DNA of 64,000 bases, from positions 1-64,000 of the forward strand of contig JACPCR010000073.1 in assembly GCA_016179685.1 (NCBI GenBank), in the 5' to 3' direction. The notes below the pieces were generated by a model. That model did not search any database. It saw only the letters and a list, made by a program, of their open reading frames with translations, and was not told where the DNA came from. A program made the position numbers and the translations under genes. This document shows positions 1 to 6,995 of the stretch, in pieces (position 1 is the first letter of the stretch; every line of letters begins with the position of its first letter). This stretch comes from Planctomycetota bacterium. GTDB taxonomy: Bacteria > Planctomycetota > PUPC01 > JACPCR01.

Positions 1-291
1 TTCGATTGGGCGGGAACAAGATGAGGCCTTGCACCTGGCTCAGACACTGGTACACGGCCGACCGACATGTGGTACATTCTCAAACCGACATTGACAGGCG
101 GTTCGGGTATGCTTCCACCATCGGGAAATGACCCTTTCCGACCGGTGGAGGACACGGCATGGCACGAGGTTCGACGGTGGCAGTTCCGCCTGCCTGTGCC
201 GTGCCCGGCATGGCAGACAGGGCGGATATCAGGCGAGTGGCGGCGAAGCTGAGGACCTATCGAAGCAGATCGAATGGACATCGGCAGCTTC

Positions 292-329
292 TGTCACCGC
301 CGGTGGGGCCGGCCCCACCGGCGGTGACA
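292..329. repeat. Perfect 38-bp palindrome
   Basis: Every base pairs symmetrically about the centre at 310/311, with no loop. The half-site reads GGCCCCACCGGCGGTGACA. A related half-site (GGCCCCACCGGCGGCGACAA) recurs near 6897, 3' of another gene, so this looks like one member of a dispersed palindrome family rather than a unique operator. Confidence 0.8.
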
Positions 330-711
330 CAACCCTTGCAGAAAGGACACGGTGGGGCGCGCTCTCCGGAAAAGTGGGGCAGGGTCTGACCGGTCGTGAC
401 AAAGAACGGCGATCTGGTCATTCCCTGTCCTGAGAAAGGGGGCGCTGAGGAGGTCGAGGGTGTCCGGCCTCGCCTTCTCTGCCCCCTTGCCGCAAGCGTA
501 TGGGAGCGGCCTCAGACGCTCGAAGCTCCGCCGAACGTCGCATCGGCCCGGCCCGGGGAGATGGCGCGGACCGCGCCGCTCAGGCCCGCCATCTGGAACA
601 CGCACCGTGAGATCAAAGATGAAATGTTTTACACTATGCAAGCCAACGTGGTCAACAGAGGTTACATTCATGCACGTGTGCGTACGCGGCGACCTCATTC
701 AGGTGATCAGA

Positions 712-865
712 GGGTGCAACATCTGCGCGCCCCGCGCCGCGCCTACTACGTGGGCAGCCGGTGGGCAGCCGGCGGAGATGTTGAAAGGTGTCGGGTGTCA
801 GTTGATTCATGAGCCCTGACACCTTTTGCACCCTTGTTGGGCTGCGGGCTTCGCCCGCCTTAAGG
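712..865 (+). repeat. R2 dispersed intergenic repeat, copy 1
   Basis: It aligns along its length with copies at 36654-36855, 38203-38393 and, inverted, 62137-62310. The shared order is: a GGGTGCAAC-type start, a GC-rich block with CCGGCGGGCA-like units, TTGAAAGG(T/C)GTC, a GTGTCAG...TGACACC segment, TTTGCAC.CTTG.TGGG, then the hairpin GCGGGCTTCGCCCGC and CTTAAG. Confidence 0.75.
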
Positions 866-991
866 ATAGGTGTGGCGGACTTGGCTTTATCCTATTGCCC
901 CTCCCAAACTTGTCCCTCCCGGAGGGATTCTCCCGTAGGAATTCCCTTGGGACGTTGGGACACGGGAGGGAACTTCGATTTGGGGCCGTCG

Positions 992-1534
992 ATGAAGGTG
1001 CAACTCGCTGTTTTCACAACGTTCTTACCTCGGCCTTTACTCCTCGGAATGCTCGCTGCTCTCCTCGTTTCCAGCGCCGGATGCGGACTTCAGGATTCCT
1101 TCCGCCGTCCCAAGCGAGCGAGAAGGGAGGCCGAGGGGGTCCCCTTTTCCGGACGCTTCCGCGGGCCACGCCCCCGGGTCCCTGCGGCTCAGGCCGCCTA
1201 TGCCCGGGCCTATGCGTCGTGGCTGGCCGACCATCAGTCCCTCGTCGATCGTCTCTCCGGCGGGCCCAAGGTCGTCCGGACCCTCTATGGCCGGGTGCGG
1301 GCGCACACCGACCTGATGAAACGCCAGATGTATGAGCAAGAGGCCAGCGCCTTCCAGAGCGAGGTCATCGACACCTACGAAGCCGTGATGGCGTCAGCAG
1401 TCGGGGCTGGCGGCGCGGCGGCCACACGCCGGCGGCTCGAGGCCCTCGGGTCCCGCGTGCAGCGCAGCTTCAGGCCGGGCCTCTTCCCCCTTCGCCGGAC
1501 CGGCGAGCAACCCGCACAGGAGGTCGAAGATTGA
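992..1534 (+). CDS. Hypothetical lipoprotein
   Basis: This encodes 180 aa of unknown function. I chose the ATG at 992 because it places a classical lipoprotein signal at the N-terminus: a short basic/hydrophobic start, a hydrophobic stretch and the lipobox-like sequence VSSAGC with the lipidatable Cys near residue 30. The longer frame upstream reads through low-complexity sequence and would bury the signal. The mature part is Arg/Ala-rich and mostly helical in appearance, with no recognised domain. It is probably membrane-anchored. Its stop overlaps the TTG start of the next gene, so the two are probably translationally coupled and may act together. Confidence 0.7.
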   Translation: MKVQLAVFTTFLPRPLLLGMLAALLVSSAGCGLQDSFRRPKRARREAEGVPFSGRFRGPRPRVPAAQAAYARAYASWLADHQSLVDRLSGGPKVVRTLYGRVRAHTDLMKRQMYEQEASAFQSEVIDTYEAVMASAVGAGGAAATRRRLEALGSRVQRSFRPGLFPLRRTGEQPAQEVED

Positions 1535-2037
1535 CGGAATCTGCCGATCGGCCGCAAGAGCCCGACGCAGGCGCGGCCCCGCCCCCGGGCGTCCCCGAAA
1601 CTCCTCCACCCGGCACAGCGCGTCGGACGCTGCGCCTCGAGTGGATGGGGCTGTGCCTTTTCGTTCTTTACGCCCTCTCGCTCATGGTGATGACGCTCGA
1701 CCGGCTCGCCGGATGGGGCTGGTTTCCCACGAAGCTCGAACGGCGCATTTGCGCGGCGATCGACAGGCTGGATAGCCCCGAGGAGTCCGACCGGCTGGCC
1801 GCACGGTCCCAAATCCGGGACTCCGAGGCCTTTGTCGCCATCCCGGAGCTGGTCCGCCGACTGGACGATGCGTCGCCCCGCCTGAGGCAGGAAGCAGACG
1901 CGCTGCTCCGGGAACTGACCTGGGAGCGCCTCCACGGGGCGCTGATGGGCTACTCGCCGGATGCGCCTTCCCCGGAGCGCCGGCAGGCCCGGCAGAGGCT
2001 TCGTGACTGGTGGGAATCGGTCGAATCGGATTATTAG
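1531..2037 (+). CDS. Hypothetical single-pass membrane protein with HEAT-like segment
   Basis: This encodes 168 aa. The start is TTG at 1531, which overlaps the upstream stop (ATTGA) and has AGGAGG about 9 bases upstream, so the start is well supported despite being TTG. A Pro-rich N-terminus is followed by one hydrophobic segment (about residues 39-57). The C-terminal half (about 75-130) has alternating helices in which PELVRRLDDASPRLRQEADA resembles a HEAT/PBS-lyase type repeat. HEAT repeats generally mediate protein contacts. The partner is probably the lipoprotein encoded immediately upstream. No enzymatic motif is visible. Confidence 0.7.
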   Translation: MTESADRPQEPDAGAAPPPGVPETPPPGTARRTLRLEWMGLCLFVLYALSLMVMTLDRLAGWGWFPTKLERRICAAIDRLDSPEESDRLAARSQIRDSEAFVAIPELVRRLDDASPRLRQEADALLRELTWERLHGALMGYSPDAPSPERRQARQRLRDWWESVESDY

Positions 2038-2104
2038 TGAAGCGCTGTCTCAAACCGATCCGTGTAGCGCGGGCGATCAGGACCGAAGCAGGGCACGGCA
2101 AGGG

Positions 2105-2146
2105 CTTAGCCATGCACCTCAGCGAAGCGCATGGTGCATGGCTAAG
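2105..2146. terminator. Hairpin between convergent genes
   Basis: A perfect 14-bp stem (CTTAGCCATGCACC at 2105-2118 with its complement at 2133-2146) encloses a 14-base loop containing GCGCATGG, the same octamer that forms the loop of the 14441-14494 hairpin. It lies between the converging ends of the gene at 1531 and fmdB. There is no T-run, so termination is a guess. It could equally be a REP-like repeat. Confidence 0.45.
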
Positions 2147-2273
2147 AAGGCTTTGCTTCGCAAAGTCACAGTTTCTAAAACGTTCGGCTTTTACCGCCGT
2201 GCCCGCTCGCCGGCCGAAATTCGCAGCCTGGCCCGCGCCCCCGCGGGAACAGGATGCGCAGGAATGACTGAAC

Positions 2274-3578
2274 TCAGGCGCTTTCCTGCAAATTCCGAAT
2301 GCGTTCGTCGATCGCCCGCAGGACCTTTTCATCACTCGGATAGGGCGACTCGAAGGCTGGCCGAAGCGGAATGGGGACGTCGTCCATGCGATAGACGGTG
2401 CCAGCGACGTTGATGCCGTACGTGGCCGTCGTGAAGGACACCGCGGCCACCTTCGCCGTCTCCGAAAGCTTCGGGTCCAGCACGATCACCGGGATGCGCT
2501 GGAGGTGCTCCCGCGCCGGCTGCGGAAAGTTCGACATCGGGTCGGCCGACACGATCAGCGCCGCGTCCGCTTCACCGCGGGACAGCGTGTCCACCGTCGT
2601 GAACTCGCCGGGATTGAACCGCGGGTAGCCGCGGCCGAAATGCACGCCGAAGGGGTAGCCTGTCTGCCAGGACACCACGTTGTCCGCGCCGGTGACGTTT
2701 CCGTGCCCGCGCATCGGCTTGGCCACGAACCGCGTGTAGCGGTTCAGGTCGCGCGCCAGCGCCAGCGCCGCTTCCGCGTTGAGATGCTTCCCGCGGGTCA
2801 TGCTCAGCCCCATGCCGAAAAACAAGACGCCGAACTTGCACGACTTCATCCTCCGGCCCAGGTCCTCGAGCTGCGCCAGCGGGATGCCGATGCTGTCACC
2901 GATGCCCGGATCGAGTTTCACGCCCTTGATCAGGCCCCGCAGCGCCCAGAGGGCCTCGAAATCCTTGCGCGGCTTGATCTGCAGGAAAACATCCGCAGCC
3001 GCGGCACTCTTCGTCCTCCGCACGTCCACCAGCACCACCGTCCGGTCCTTCCGGCCGTTCGGCACGAAAAGCCCCTTCGGCATCACCGAATAGCGCGTGA
3101 AATGGCGCGGGTGCGACTCCGCCGGATTGCTCCCCCAGAAAATCACCAGGTCCGCGCGGTTCTTCACCTCGCCGAGGGAGCAGGTGACCTCCCCGACGCC
3201 CTGGAAGGCCATGCCCGAGGGGCCATGGCACACGCTCGTCGTCGTGTCGACGCACCCGCCGATGCGGTCCGCGATCCCCACGGCCACCCGCTGGGCCTCG
3301 CAGGTGGTGTCCGAAAGACCATAGACGATGGGATAGCGTGCCCGAGCCAGAATCTGAGCCGCTCGCTCCACCGCTTCTTCGAGCGTCGCCGCGCGACCTT
3401 CGATGGCCGCTACAGGCCGGTCCTCCACGTGATGGTTCAGAAACCATGCCTTCCCCAGCACGCACGCGTTTTTCGCCTTCGTGATGCGGCCGCCTTCCAC
3501 CGTCAGCTCCATGTCGTCGCAGACGCATCCGCAGAAGGTGCAGGTCGCATTTTCGACCACTTTCAGGGTCTCGCTCAT
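2274..3578 (-). CDS. fmdB: Formylmethanofuran dehydrogenase subunit B (catalytic Mo/W subunit)
   Basis: This encodes 434 aa. The family catalyses reversible oxidation of N-formylmethanofuran (formate level) in the C1 pathway. The subunit carries the [4Fe-4S] cluster and the Mo/W-bis-pterin site. The N-terminal cluster motif is complete: Cys13, Cys16, Cys20 (CTFCGCVCDD) and Cys39. Cys117 in SVCHGPSG aligns with the metal-ligating Cys of archaeal FwdB/FmdB. Other family signatures are GSNPAESHPRH and FVAKPMRGHGNV. These ligands are, from memory, degenerate in the FhcB of methylotrophic Proteobacteria, so this is the archaeal-type, potentially redox-active form. The start at 3578 overlaps the fmdD stop by 4 bp (ATGA). 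A longer in-frame start at 3725 would run through fmdD coding sequence. Subunits A and C are not in the window. Confidence 0.9.
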   Translation of the reverse strand: MSETLKVVENATCTFCGCVCDDMELTVEGGRITKAKNACVLGKAWFLNHHVEDRPVAAIEGRAATLEEAVERAAQILARARYPIVYGLSDTTCEAQRVAVGIADRIGGCVDTTTSVCHGPSGMAFQGVGEVTCSLGEVKNRADLVIFWGSNPAESHPRHFTRYSVMPKGLFVPNGRKDRTVVLVDVRRTKSAAAADVFLQIKPRKDFEALWALRGLIKGVKLDPGIGDSIGIPLAQLEDLGRRMKSCKFGVLFFGMGLSMTRGKHLNAEAALALARDLNRYTRFVAKPMRGHGNVTGADNVVSWQTGYPFGVHFGRGYPRFNPGEFTTVDTLSRGEADAALIVSADPMSNFPQPAREHLQRIPVIVLDPKLSETAKVAAVSFTTATYGINVAGTVYRMDDVPIPLRPAFESPYPSDEKVLRAIDERIRNLQESA

Positions 3579-3919
3579 GACATCTTCTCCAACTCGACGT
3601 CGAAGGCCTTGGAGTCCGGCATGCCCGTCCCGTGAGTGTCTCCGCCCATCAGCCGGCTCGACCAGGGGCCGTAGGCCATGAAGAGAACACCGGCCTGAAG
3701 CTCCCCTTTTCGCGCCGTCTTGCACGGAAGCTCGATCTGACCCTGCCGCGTGCTGAGCCGGACGCGGCCTCCCTCCGGAATCCCCAGCCGAGCCATGTCC
3801 TCGGGGCTCATGATCAGGGTGCCGACCTCATCTCGGTACTCGGGCGAATCCTTACCCTCATTGATGGAAGTCCCTTGGCGGCTGGTTCGGCCGGGTATAA
3901 GGACAAAGACTTCGGGCAT
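3575..3919 (-). CDS. fmdD: Formylmethanofuran dehydrogenase subunit D-like, molybdopterin-dinucleotide-binding
   Basis: This encodes 114 aa with the fold of the molybdopterin dinucleotide-binding domain (FmdD/FwdD type). It has a short N-terminal strand (MPEVFVLIPGRTSRQG), the acidic-aromatic EYRDEVGTLIMSPEDMARLG segment typical of the family, and a conserved C-terminal segment GVLFMAYGPWSSRLMGGDTHGTGMP. It supplies part of the pterin-binding surface of subunit B, which is a separate chain here. The stop codon overlaps the fmdB ATG, so the pair is translationally coupled. There is no clear ribosome-binding site before the ATG at 3919. It lies only 35 bp downstream of vapC on the same strand and could be read from the vapBC promoter. 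Confidence 0.85.
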   Translation of the reverse strand: MPEVFVLIPGRTSRQGTSINEGKDSPEYRDEVGTLIMSPEDMARLGIPEGGRVRLSTRQGQIELPCKTARKGELQAGVLFMAYGPWSSRLMGGDTHGTGMPDSKAFDVELEKMS

Positions 3920-3954
3920 AGGAGTGTCTGGGCGCCCGGTGAGGAGTGCCTCGT

Positions 3955-4350
3955 CTATTCGAGAAAAGCGACTCGGGCCCGGTGTCGCTGTACTGAGGCC
4001 AGCCGCGCGTCGCGAGTAAGGAGCGTCGCGTCGAGGGCCTCTGCCAGCGCCACGTAAACGGCGTCGTAGGCGCTCAAATTGTCCCTCAATTCCCACGCTC
4101 GCTGCGGCAGAAGGGCGTGGGGATAACGGGTCAAGGGAAAGTCCAGGAGGTCCTGAAGCGCTTCCTGGCCGCGTTCTACGGACATTTGCTTTGAGGGCAC
4201 GTATCGCCTGAGGACCTGGGCAACCTCCACATCCAAGAGATGCGGAACGTGAATGGACTTGCCGGCTTGGAAAATGCGTCTTTCGACCGCGGCCGCGGCC
4301 GGCGTGCAAAGGAGAACCTCTAGGATGGCCGAGGCGTCCAGCACGATCAT
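3955..4350 (-). CDS. vapC: VapC-family PIN-domain ribonuclease toxin
   Basis: This encodes 131 aa, the usual PIN-toxin length. The first acidic residue of the active site is in MIVLDASA (Asp5). A conserved Glu lies in LLDVEVAQVLRR, and the third acidic cluster is SAYDAVYVALAEAL followed by TLLTRDARL. PIN domains cut RNA with Mg2+/Mn2+. VapC toxins usually cleave tRNA or rRNA. The ATG at 4350 overlaps the antitoxin stop (ATGA), the standard arrangement that makes toxin translation depend on antitoxin translation. All catalytic acidic residues appear present, so it is probably active. Confidence 0.88.
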   Translation of the reverse strand: MIVLDASAILEVLLCTPAAAAVERRIFQAGKSIHVPHLLDVEVAQVLRRYVPSKQMSVERGQEALQDLLDFPLTRYPHALLPQRAWELRDNLSAYDAVYVALAEALDATLLTRDARLASVQRHRARVAFLE

Positions 4351-4577
4351 GGGAAATCCCGTTCCCGGCGAATAGCCTGCGCAGGTGCGGGCCGCGGCAT
4401 GATGCGCACTCGCAGGGAAAGACGCTTTCGGAGGTCTTCGAGCGTCGGACGCTCGAAGACCTGCCGGATTTCCGCGAGCAAATAATCGGAAAGGGACATT
4501 CCGGCCATGGCCGCCCGCGCCTTCAGCGTTCGGTGGAGATTCTCGGGCACGTTGCGAATCTGAATCATGGTAGACAC
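4347..4577 (-). CDS. vapB: FitA/VapB-like ribbon-helix-helix antitoxin
   Basis: This encodes 76 aa. The N-terminal ribbon-helix-helix is typical of FitA/StbC-type antitoxins: IQIRNVPENLHRTLKARAAM followed by GMSLSDYLLAEI. The C-terminal tail (RLSLRVRIMPRPAPAQAI) would fold over the toxin. RHH antitoxins bind an inverted repeat in their own promoter, and a candidate lies just upstream (4593-4608). A second in-frame ATG at 4568 begins at MIQIRNVPE and is an equally good start. Confidence 0.85.
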   Translation of the reverse strand: MSTMIQIRNVPENLHRTLKARAAMAGMSLSDYLLAEIRQVFERPTLEDLRKRLSLRVRIMPRPAPAQAIRRERDFP

Positions 4578-4584
4578 ATCGATA

Positions 4585-4612
4585 CCCTAATCGCATGCGC
4601 TGAGCATGTCAA
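4585..4612 (-). promoter_or_regulatory. vapBC promoter with candidate VapB operator
   Basis: On the minus strand TTGACA (4612-4607) is followed 17 nt later by TAGGGT, a plausible -35/-10 pair about 10 nt from the vapB start region. Between them lies the interrupted repeat GCATGC...GCATG (4593-4608), placed where a bound ribbon-helix-helix repressor would block polymerase. This is inference from position and symmetry only. Confidence 0.5.
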
Positions 4613-4614
4613 TG

Positions 4615-4642
4615 TTGAAACGGGGAAGGCCGGGTCTATAAT
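4615..4642 (+). promoter_or_regulatory. tRNA operon promoter
   Basis: TTGAAA (4615-4620) and TATAAT (4637-4642) are separated by 16 bp, a strong sigma-70-type promoter. It lies about 75 bp upstream of tRNA-Lys and is divergent from, and nearly adjacent to, the vapBC promoter. Confidence 0.65.
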
Positions 4643-4717
4643 CTGGTCTCCTTCGCCGCGAACAGTCGGGAGGCAACAAATGAAAAGCCGTATTCACGCC
4701 GTTCGTTCGGAGAACGG

Positions 4718-4790
4718 GAGGGCGTAGCTCAGTCGGTAGAGCAACGGTCTTTTAAGCCGTAGGTCGAGGGTCCGATTCCCTCCGCCCTCA
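4718..4790 (+). tRNA. tRNA-Lys (UUU)
   Basis: This is a complete cloverleaf: acceptor GAGGGCG/CGCCCTC, D-stem GCTC/GAGC, anticodon stem ACGGT/GCCGT with loop CTTTTAA (anticodon TTT), T-stem GAGGG/CCCTC, and discriminator A. CCA is not encoded. It heads a two-tRNA operon. Confidence 0.96.
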
Positions 4791-4796
4791 TCCGGA

Positions 4797-4871
4797 GGCC
4801 CCATCGTCTAGGCAGGTCTAGGACACAGGCTTTTCAAGCCTGCAGCAGGGGTTCAAATCCCCTTGGGGTCA
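4797..4871 (+). tRNA. tRNA-Glu (UUC)
   Basis: The acceptor is GGCCCCA/TGGGGTC. The anticodon stem CAGGC/GCCTG encloses TTTTCAA (anticodon TTC), and the T-arm is GGGGTTCAAATCCCC. The start resembles other bacterial tRNA-Glu genes (GGCCCCATCGTCTAG). It lies 6 bp after tRNA-Lys and no CCA is encoded. Confidence 0.95.
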
Positions 4872-4877
4872 TCCTCA

Positions 4878-4913
4878 CGGCGGGAAACGCAGAGTGTGTT
4901 TCCCGCCGTTTTT
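4878..4913 (+). terminator. Rho-independent terminator of the tRNA operon
   Basis: An 11-bp perfect stem (CGGCGGGAAAC with GTTTCCCGCCG) and a short loop are followed directly by TTTTT. This is a textbook intrinsic terminator seven bases after tRNA-Glu. Confidence 0.93.
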
Positions 4914-4915
4914 AA

Positions 4916-5140
4916 TGAAATCTGCTGCGCTCTTCGGGCTTGCGGATTTCAGGGACAGGATTGGCCCGGCTTTGCCGTCCCGGCCCTGGCGGTCAAGCAG
5001 AAGTCTCTGACTCAAGTTTCCAACTTCTTAGTTCATCTCGGAACATCTCGATCGAGCGCACGTCGGGATGGGTATCGAATGAATTTTCATCCATTAAAGG
5101 GCAACTCAAACTTAAAAAGTTTTTTTCAAGTTTGGCGCCT
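4916..5140 (+). repeat. R1 composite repeat, copy 1 (hairpins A, B, C)
   Basis: It begins two bases after the T-run of the tRNA terminator. Hairpin A is TGAAATCTGC...GCGGATTTCA (4916-4951). A decayed hairpin B follows (CAGGATTGGCCCGGC..., to ~4991). Hairpin C, CAACTCAAACTT...AAGTTTGG, is at about 5102-5136. The same A-B-C order occurs at 42222-42362 and, inverted, at 31774-31975. Between B and C there are ~110 bases with no recognised content. Confidence 0.75.
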
Positions 5141-5160
5141 CAACCGCTTAAGGAGATTCC

Positions 5161-6165
5161 ATGCGCATAGGACTTTGTGTCTTCAGCTTCACCGGGTCGG
5201 TGCGGGAGGCGGGCCTCCGGCCCGATCCTTTGGACCCCCATGACCTGATGAAGATGGCTGCGGACAACGGACTGGCGAGCGTGGAATTCCCGGCCAGCGT
5301 GCTTCCAGACGCCTCGCCGGCGGGTCTGGCCCGCGCCCGCGGCCGTCTCGAGGACCTGGGCTTGCGGGTGACGCTCGCGGCCGGGGCCGTCCGCGCGGAC
5401 GATCTGCGGCAACAACTTCCCATGGCCAAGGCCCTGGGCGCGAAGTCCGTCCGCACGGTCCTCAGCGGGATTCTCGAGGGGGACCGGCGCAAGCCGCCGG
5501 GCCCCGAGTGGCCGGCCCACCTCGAACGGCTCGTTGGCGAGCTGAAGGAGGTCAAGGCCCAGGCGGAGGACCTCGGCGTCTCCATCGCCCTGGAGAACCA
5601 CCAGGATGCGACCTCGGACGATCTGGTCGGGATGTGCCAAGCGGCGGGCAGCCCGATGGTTGGAGTGACCCTCGATACGGGCAACGCGCTCGCGGTAGGC
5701 GAGGACCCGATCGAGTATGCTCGCAGAGTGGCCCCCTATTTAAAAAACGTGCACTTGAAAGACTACTGGATTTACGAGACCGAATCGGGTTACCGGCTGG
5801 TCCGCTGCCCCTTCGGTGAGGGGGTGGTCCCGTTTGCTGAGCTTTTCGGCCTCTTCGACGCGCAGGCCCCTGAGGCGACCTGCAACATCGAGAACGGCGC
5901 GACCACGGCCCGCCACATCCGGCTGCTCGAAGACGAGTTCTGGAGATATTATCCAACCCGAGCAGTCAGCGCCGTCCTGCCGGCCCTGCGCATCGCTCGG
6001 CGGCAGGCCCGGCCGCAGGCCGAGGATTGGCGCACGCCTCATGAGAGGGGCGAATCGGCCCAGGCCCGGGCGGCCTACGAAATGGACCAGTTCCGGCGCA
6101 GCGTCGAGAGCGCACACCGGCTGATGAAATCCGCTGCGCCCTTCGGGCTGCACGGATTTCATTGA
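5161..6165 (+). CDS. Sugar-phosphate isomerase/epimerase (AP endonuclease 2-like TIM barrel)
   Basis: This encodes 334 aa. The start ATG at 5161 has AAGGAG 6 bases upstream. The TIM-barrel features of the xylose isomerase-like family are visible: the MRIGLCVFSF start, GARSVRT-like KSVRTVL (near residue 100), the metal-binding Glu in SIALENHQD (about 142), DTGNALAVGEDP (about 173), and HLKDYWIY with the metal His (about 200). These enzymes act on keto/aldo sugars or inositol derivatives. The substrate cannot be told here. The last 14 residues (LMKSAAPFGLHGFH) are not family sequence. They are a translated copy of the R1 repeat hairpin, which supplies the TGA stop. Confidence 0.85.
   Translation: MRIGLCVFSFTGSVREAGLRPDPLDPHDLMKMAADNGLASVEFPASVLPDASPAGLARARGRLEDLGLRVTLAAGAVRADDLRQQLPMAKALGAKSVRTVLSGILEGDRRKPPGPEWPAHLERLVGELKEVKAQAEDLGVSIALENHQDATSDDLVGMCQAAGSPMVGVTLDTGNALAVGEDPIEYARRVAPYLKNVHLKDYWIYETESGYRLVRCPFGEGVVPFAELFGLFDAQAPEATCNIENGATTARHIRLLEDEFWRYYPTRAVSAVLPALRIARRQARPQAEDWRTPHERGESAQARAAYEMDQFRRSVESAHRLMKSAAPFGLHGFH
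6125..6161 (+). repeat. R1 hairpin A, copy read as a C-terminal tail
   Basis: TGAAATCCGC...GGATTTCA lies entirely inside the 3' end of the isomerase gene. The sequence is in frame, so ATG AAA TCC GCT of the repeat reads MKSA, and TGA follows at the distal end. The central CCCTTCGGG can form a UUCG tetraloop. Confidence 0.8.
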
Positions 6166-6212
6166 GGGGCTGCTTCGGCTGCGCTGAACCAGCCCCAAAA
6201 AGAAGCCCATCC

Positions 6213-6857
6213 ATGAGGGACGATTACCGAAATTTTCCCGGTCCGCCGAAGGATCTGGAGCTCCAGGTGGAGCGCACGGCCGAGGGAGTGGTGCTTTCCA
6301 CACGGATGAACATGGCCCCCGATGCCGTGGCCGCCTCCCAGGCTTCCGGAATGGGGATTCGGGTTCAGGAGTTGGCAACCCGCGTGTTTGGCTGCGTGGT
6401 GATCGCTTTCGCCGTTGCGGGCGGCCTGCCCCTGATCCTCATGGGGTTCTTGTTCCTCTTCGGCGTCCTTCCGCCCAATCCTTCCGGTGGCCAGGCGATC
6501 GGCCGTGGTCTCGCGGCGTTCATGGTTTGGGGATTTGCGGCTTTCTGGATCGCCTCCTGCGGCTTCATGTTCTGGGCGGTGCAGGCGGCGAGGCGCAAGT
6601 TCGGGCCCCTGGCGTCAGGATCGGCGTCGGGCGGCCGGTGGCGGCTGGAGATGCGCCCGGGCGAATGGGTGAGCCAGGCGTACTCGGCGGGCGGGGGCCG
6701 CACGGCGCGTCTCGAGCCGCGCAACATGCGGCAACTCTCCCTGGACGCGCAGGGCCGTCTCGTGGCGGAGATGTTCGATGAGAACATCATCCTCACGGGT
6801 CCCCTCACCGCCGCCCAGGGCGACTGGGTGCTGAAGACGCTGAACCAGTTCCTTTAG
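6213..6857 (+). CDS. Hypothetical two-helix membrane protein
   Basis: This encodes 214 aa. I start it at the ATG at 6213 because the longer frame from 6162 reads through a hairpin following the previous stop. A polar N-terminus (about 50 residues) is followed by two strongly hydrophobic segments (about residues 58-85 and 96-122, the second aromatic-rich). The C-terminal soluble domain (about 130-214) is strand-rich, with RWRLEMRPGEWVSQAYSAGG and VAEMFDENIILTGPLT. It may be a membrane-anchored sensor of unknown role. I do not recognise the family. Confidence 0.65.
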   Translation: MRDDYRNFPGPPKDLELQVERTAEGVVLSTRMNMAPDAVAASQASGMGIRVQELATRVFGCVVIAFAVAGGLPLILMGFLFLFGVLPPNPSGGQAIGRGLAAFMVWGFAAFWIASCGFMFWAVQAARRKFGPLASGSASGGRWRLEMRPGEWVSQAYSAGGGRTARLEPRNMRQLSLDAQGRLVAEMFDENIILTGPLTAAQGDWVLKTLNQFL

Positions 6858-6995
6858 TCAATCCGTGCAGAAACTGGTGATTCTTGTGGAGTCGGCCCCA
6901 CCGGCGGCGACAACGATATTGAGGTGCCCTGGATGAGATGCATGGAGGGTCAAGTTTGCAGGGTGGTAAGGAGTTGCCCTGCTGATGGGGGATCT

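Larger units (their letters stand above)
1..991. other. Intergenic region with repeats, no convincing gene
   Basis: I see no open frame here with protein-like composition. The overlapping frames on both strands are GC-driven. The stretch contains a perfect 38-bp palindrome (292-329) and one copy of the dispersed R2 repeat (712-865). The first ~95 bases could hold the 3' end of an upstream gene in frame 2, but too little is visible to name it. Confidence 0.6.

Noticed and set aside
128-819. Several 75-140 codon frames at the window start
   Set aside because: They overlap in different frames on both strands, cross a perfect palindrome and an R2 repeat, and lack ribosome-binding sites or protein-like composition.
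4718-4871. tRNA genes as integration sites of a genomic island
   Set aside because: No integrase is nearby and I found no direct repeat of the tRNA 3' ends elsewhere in the window.
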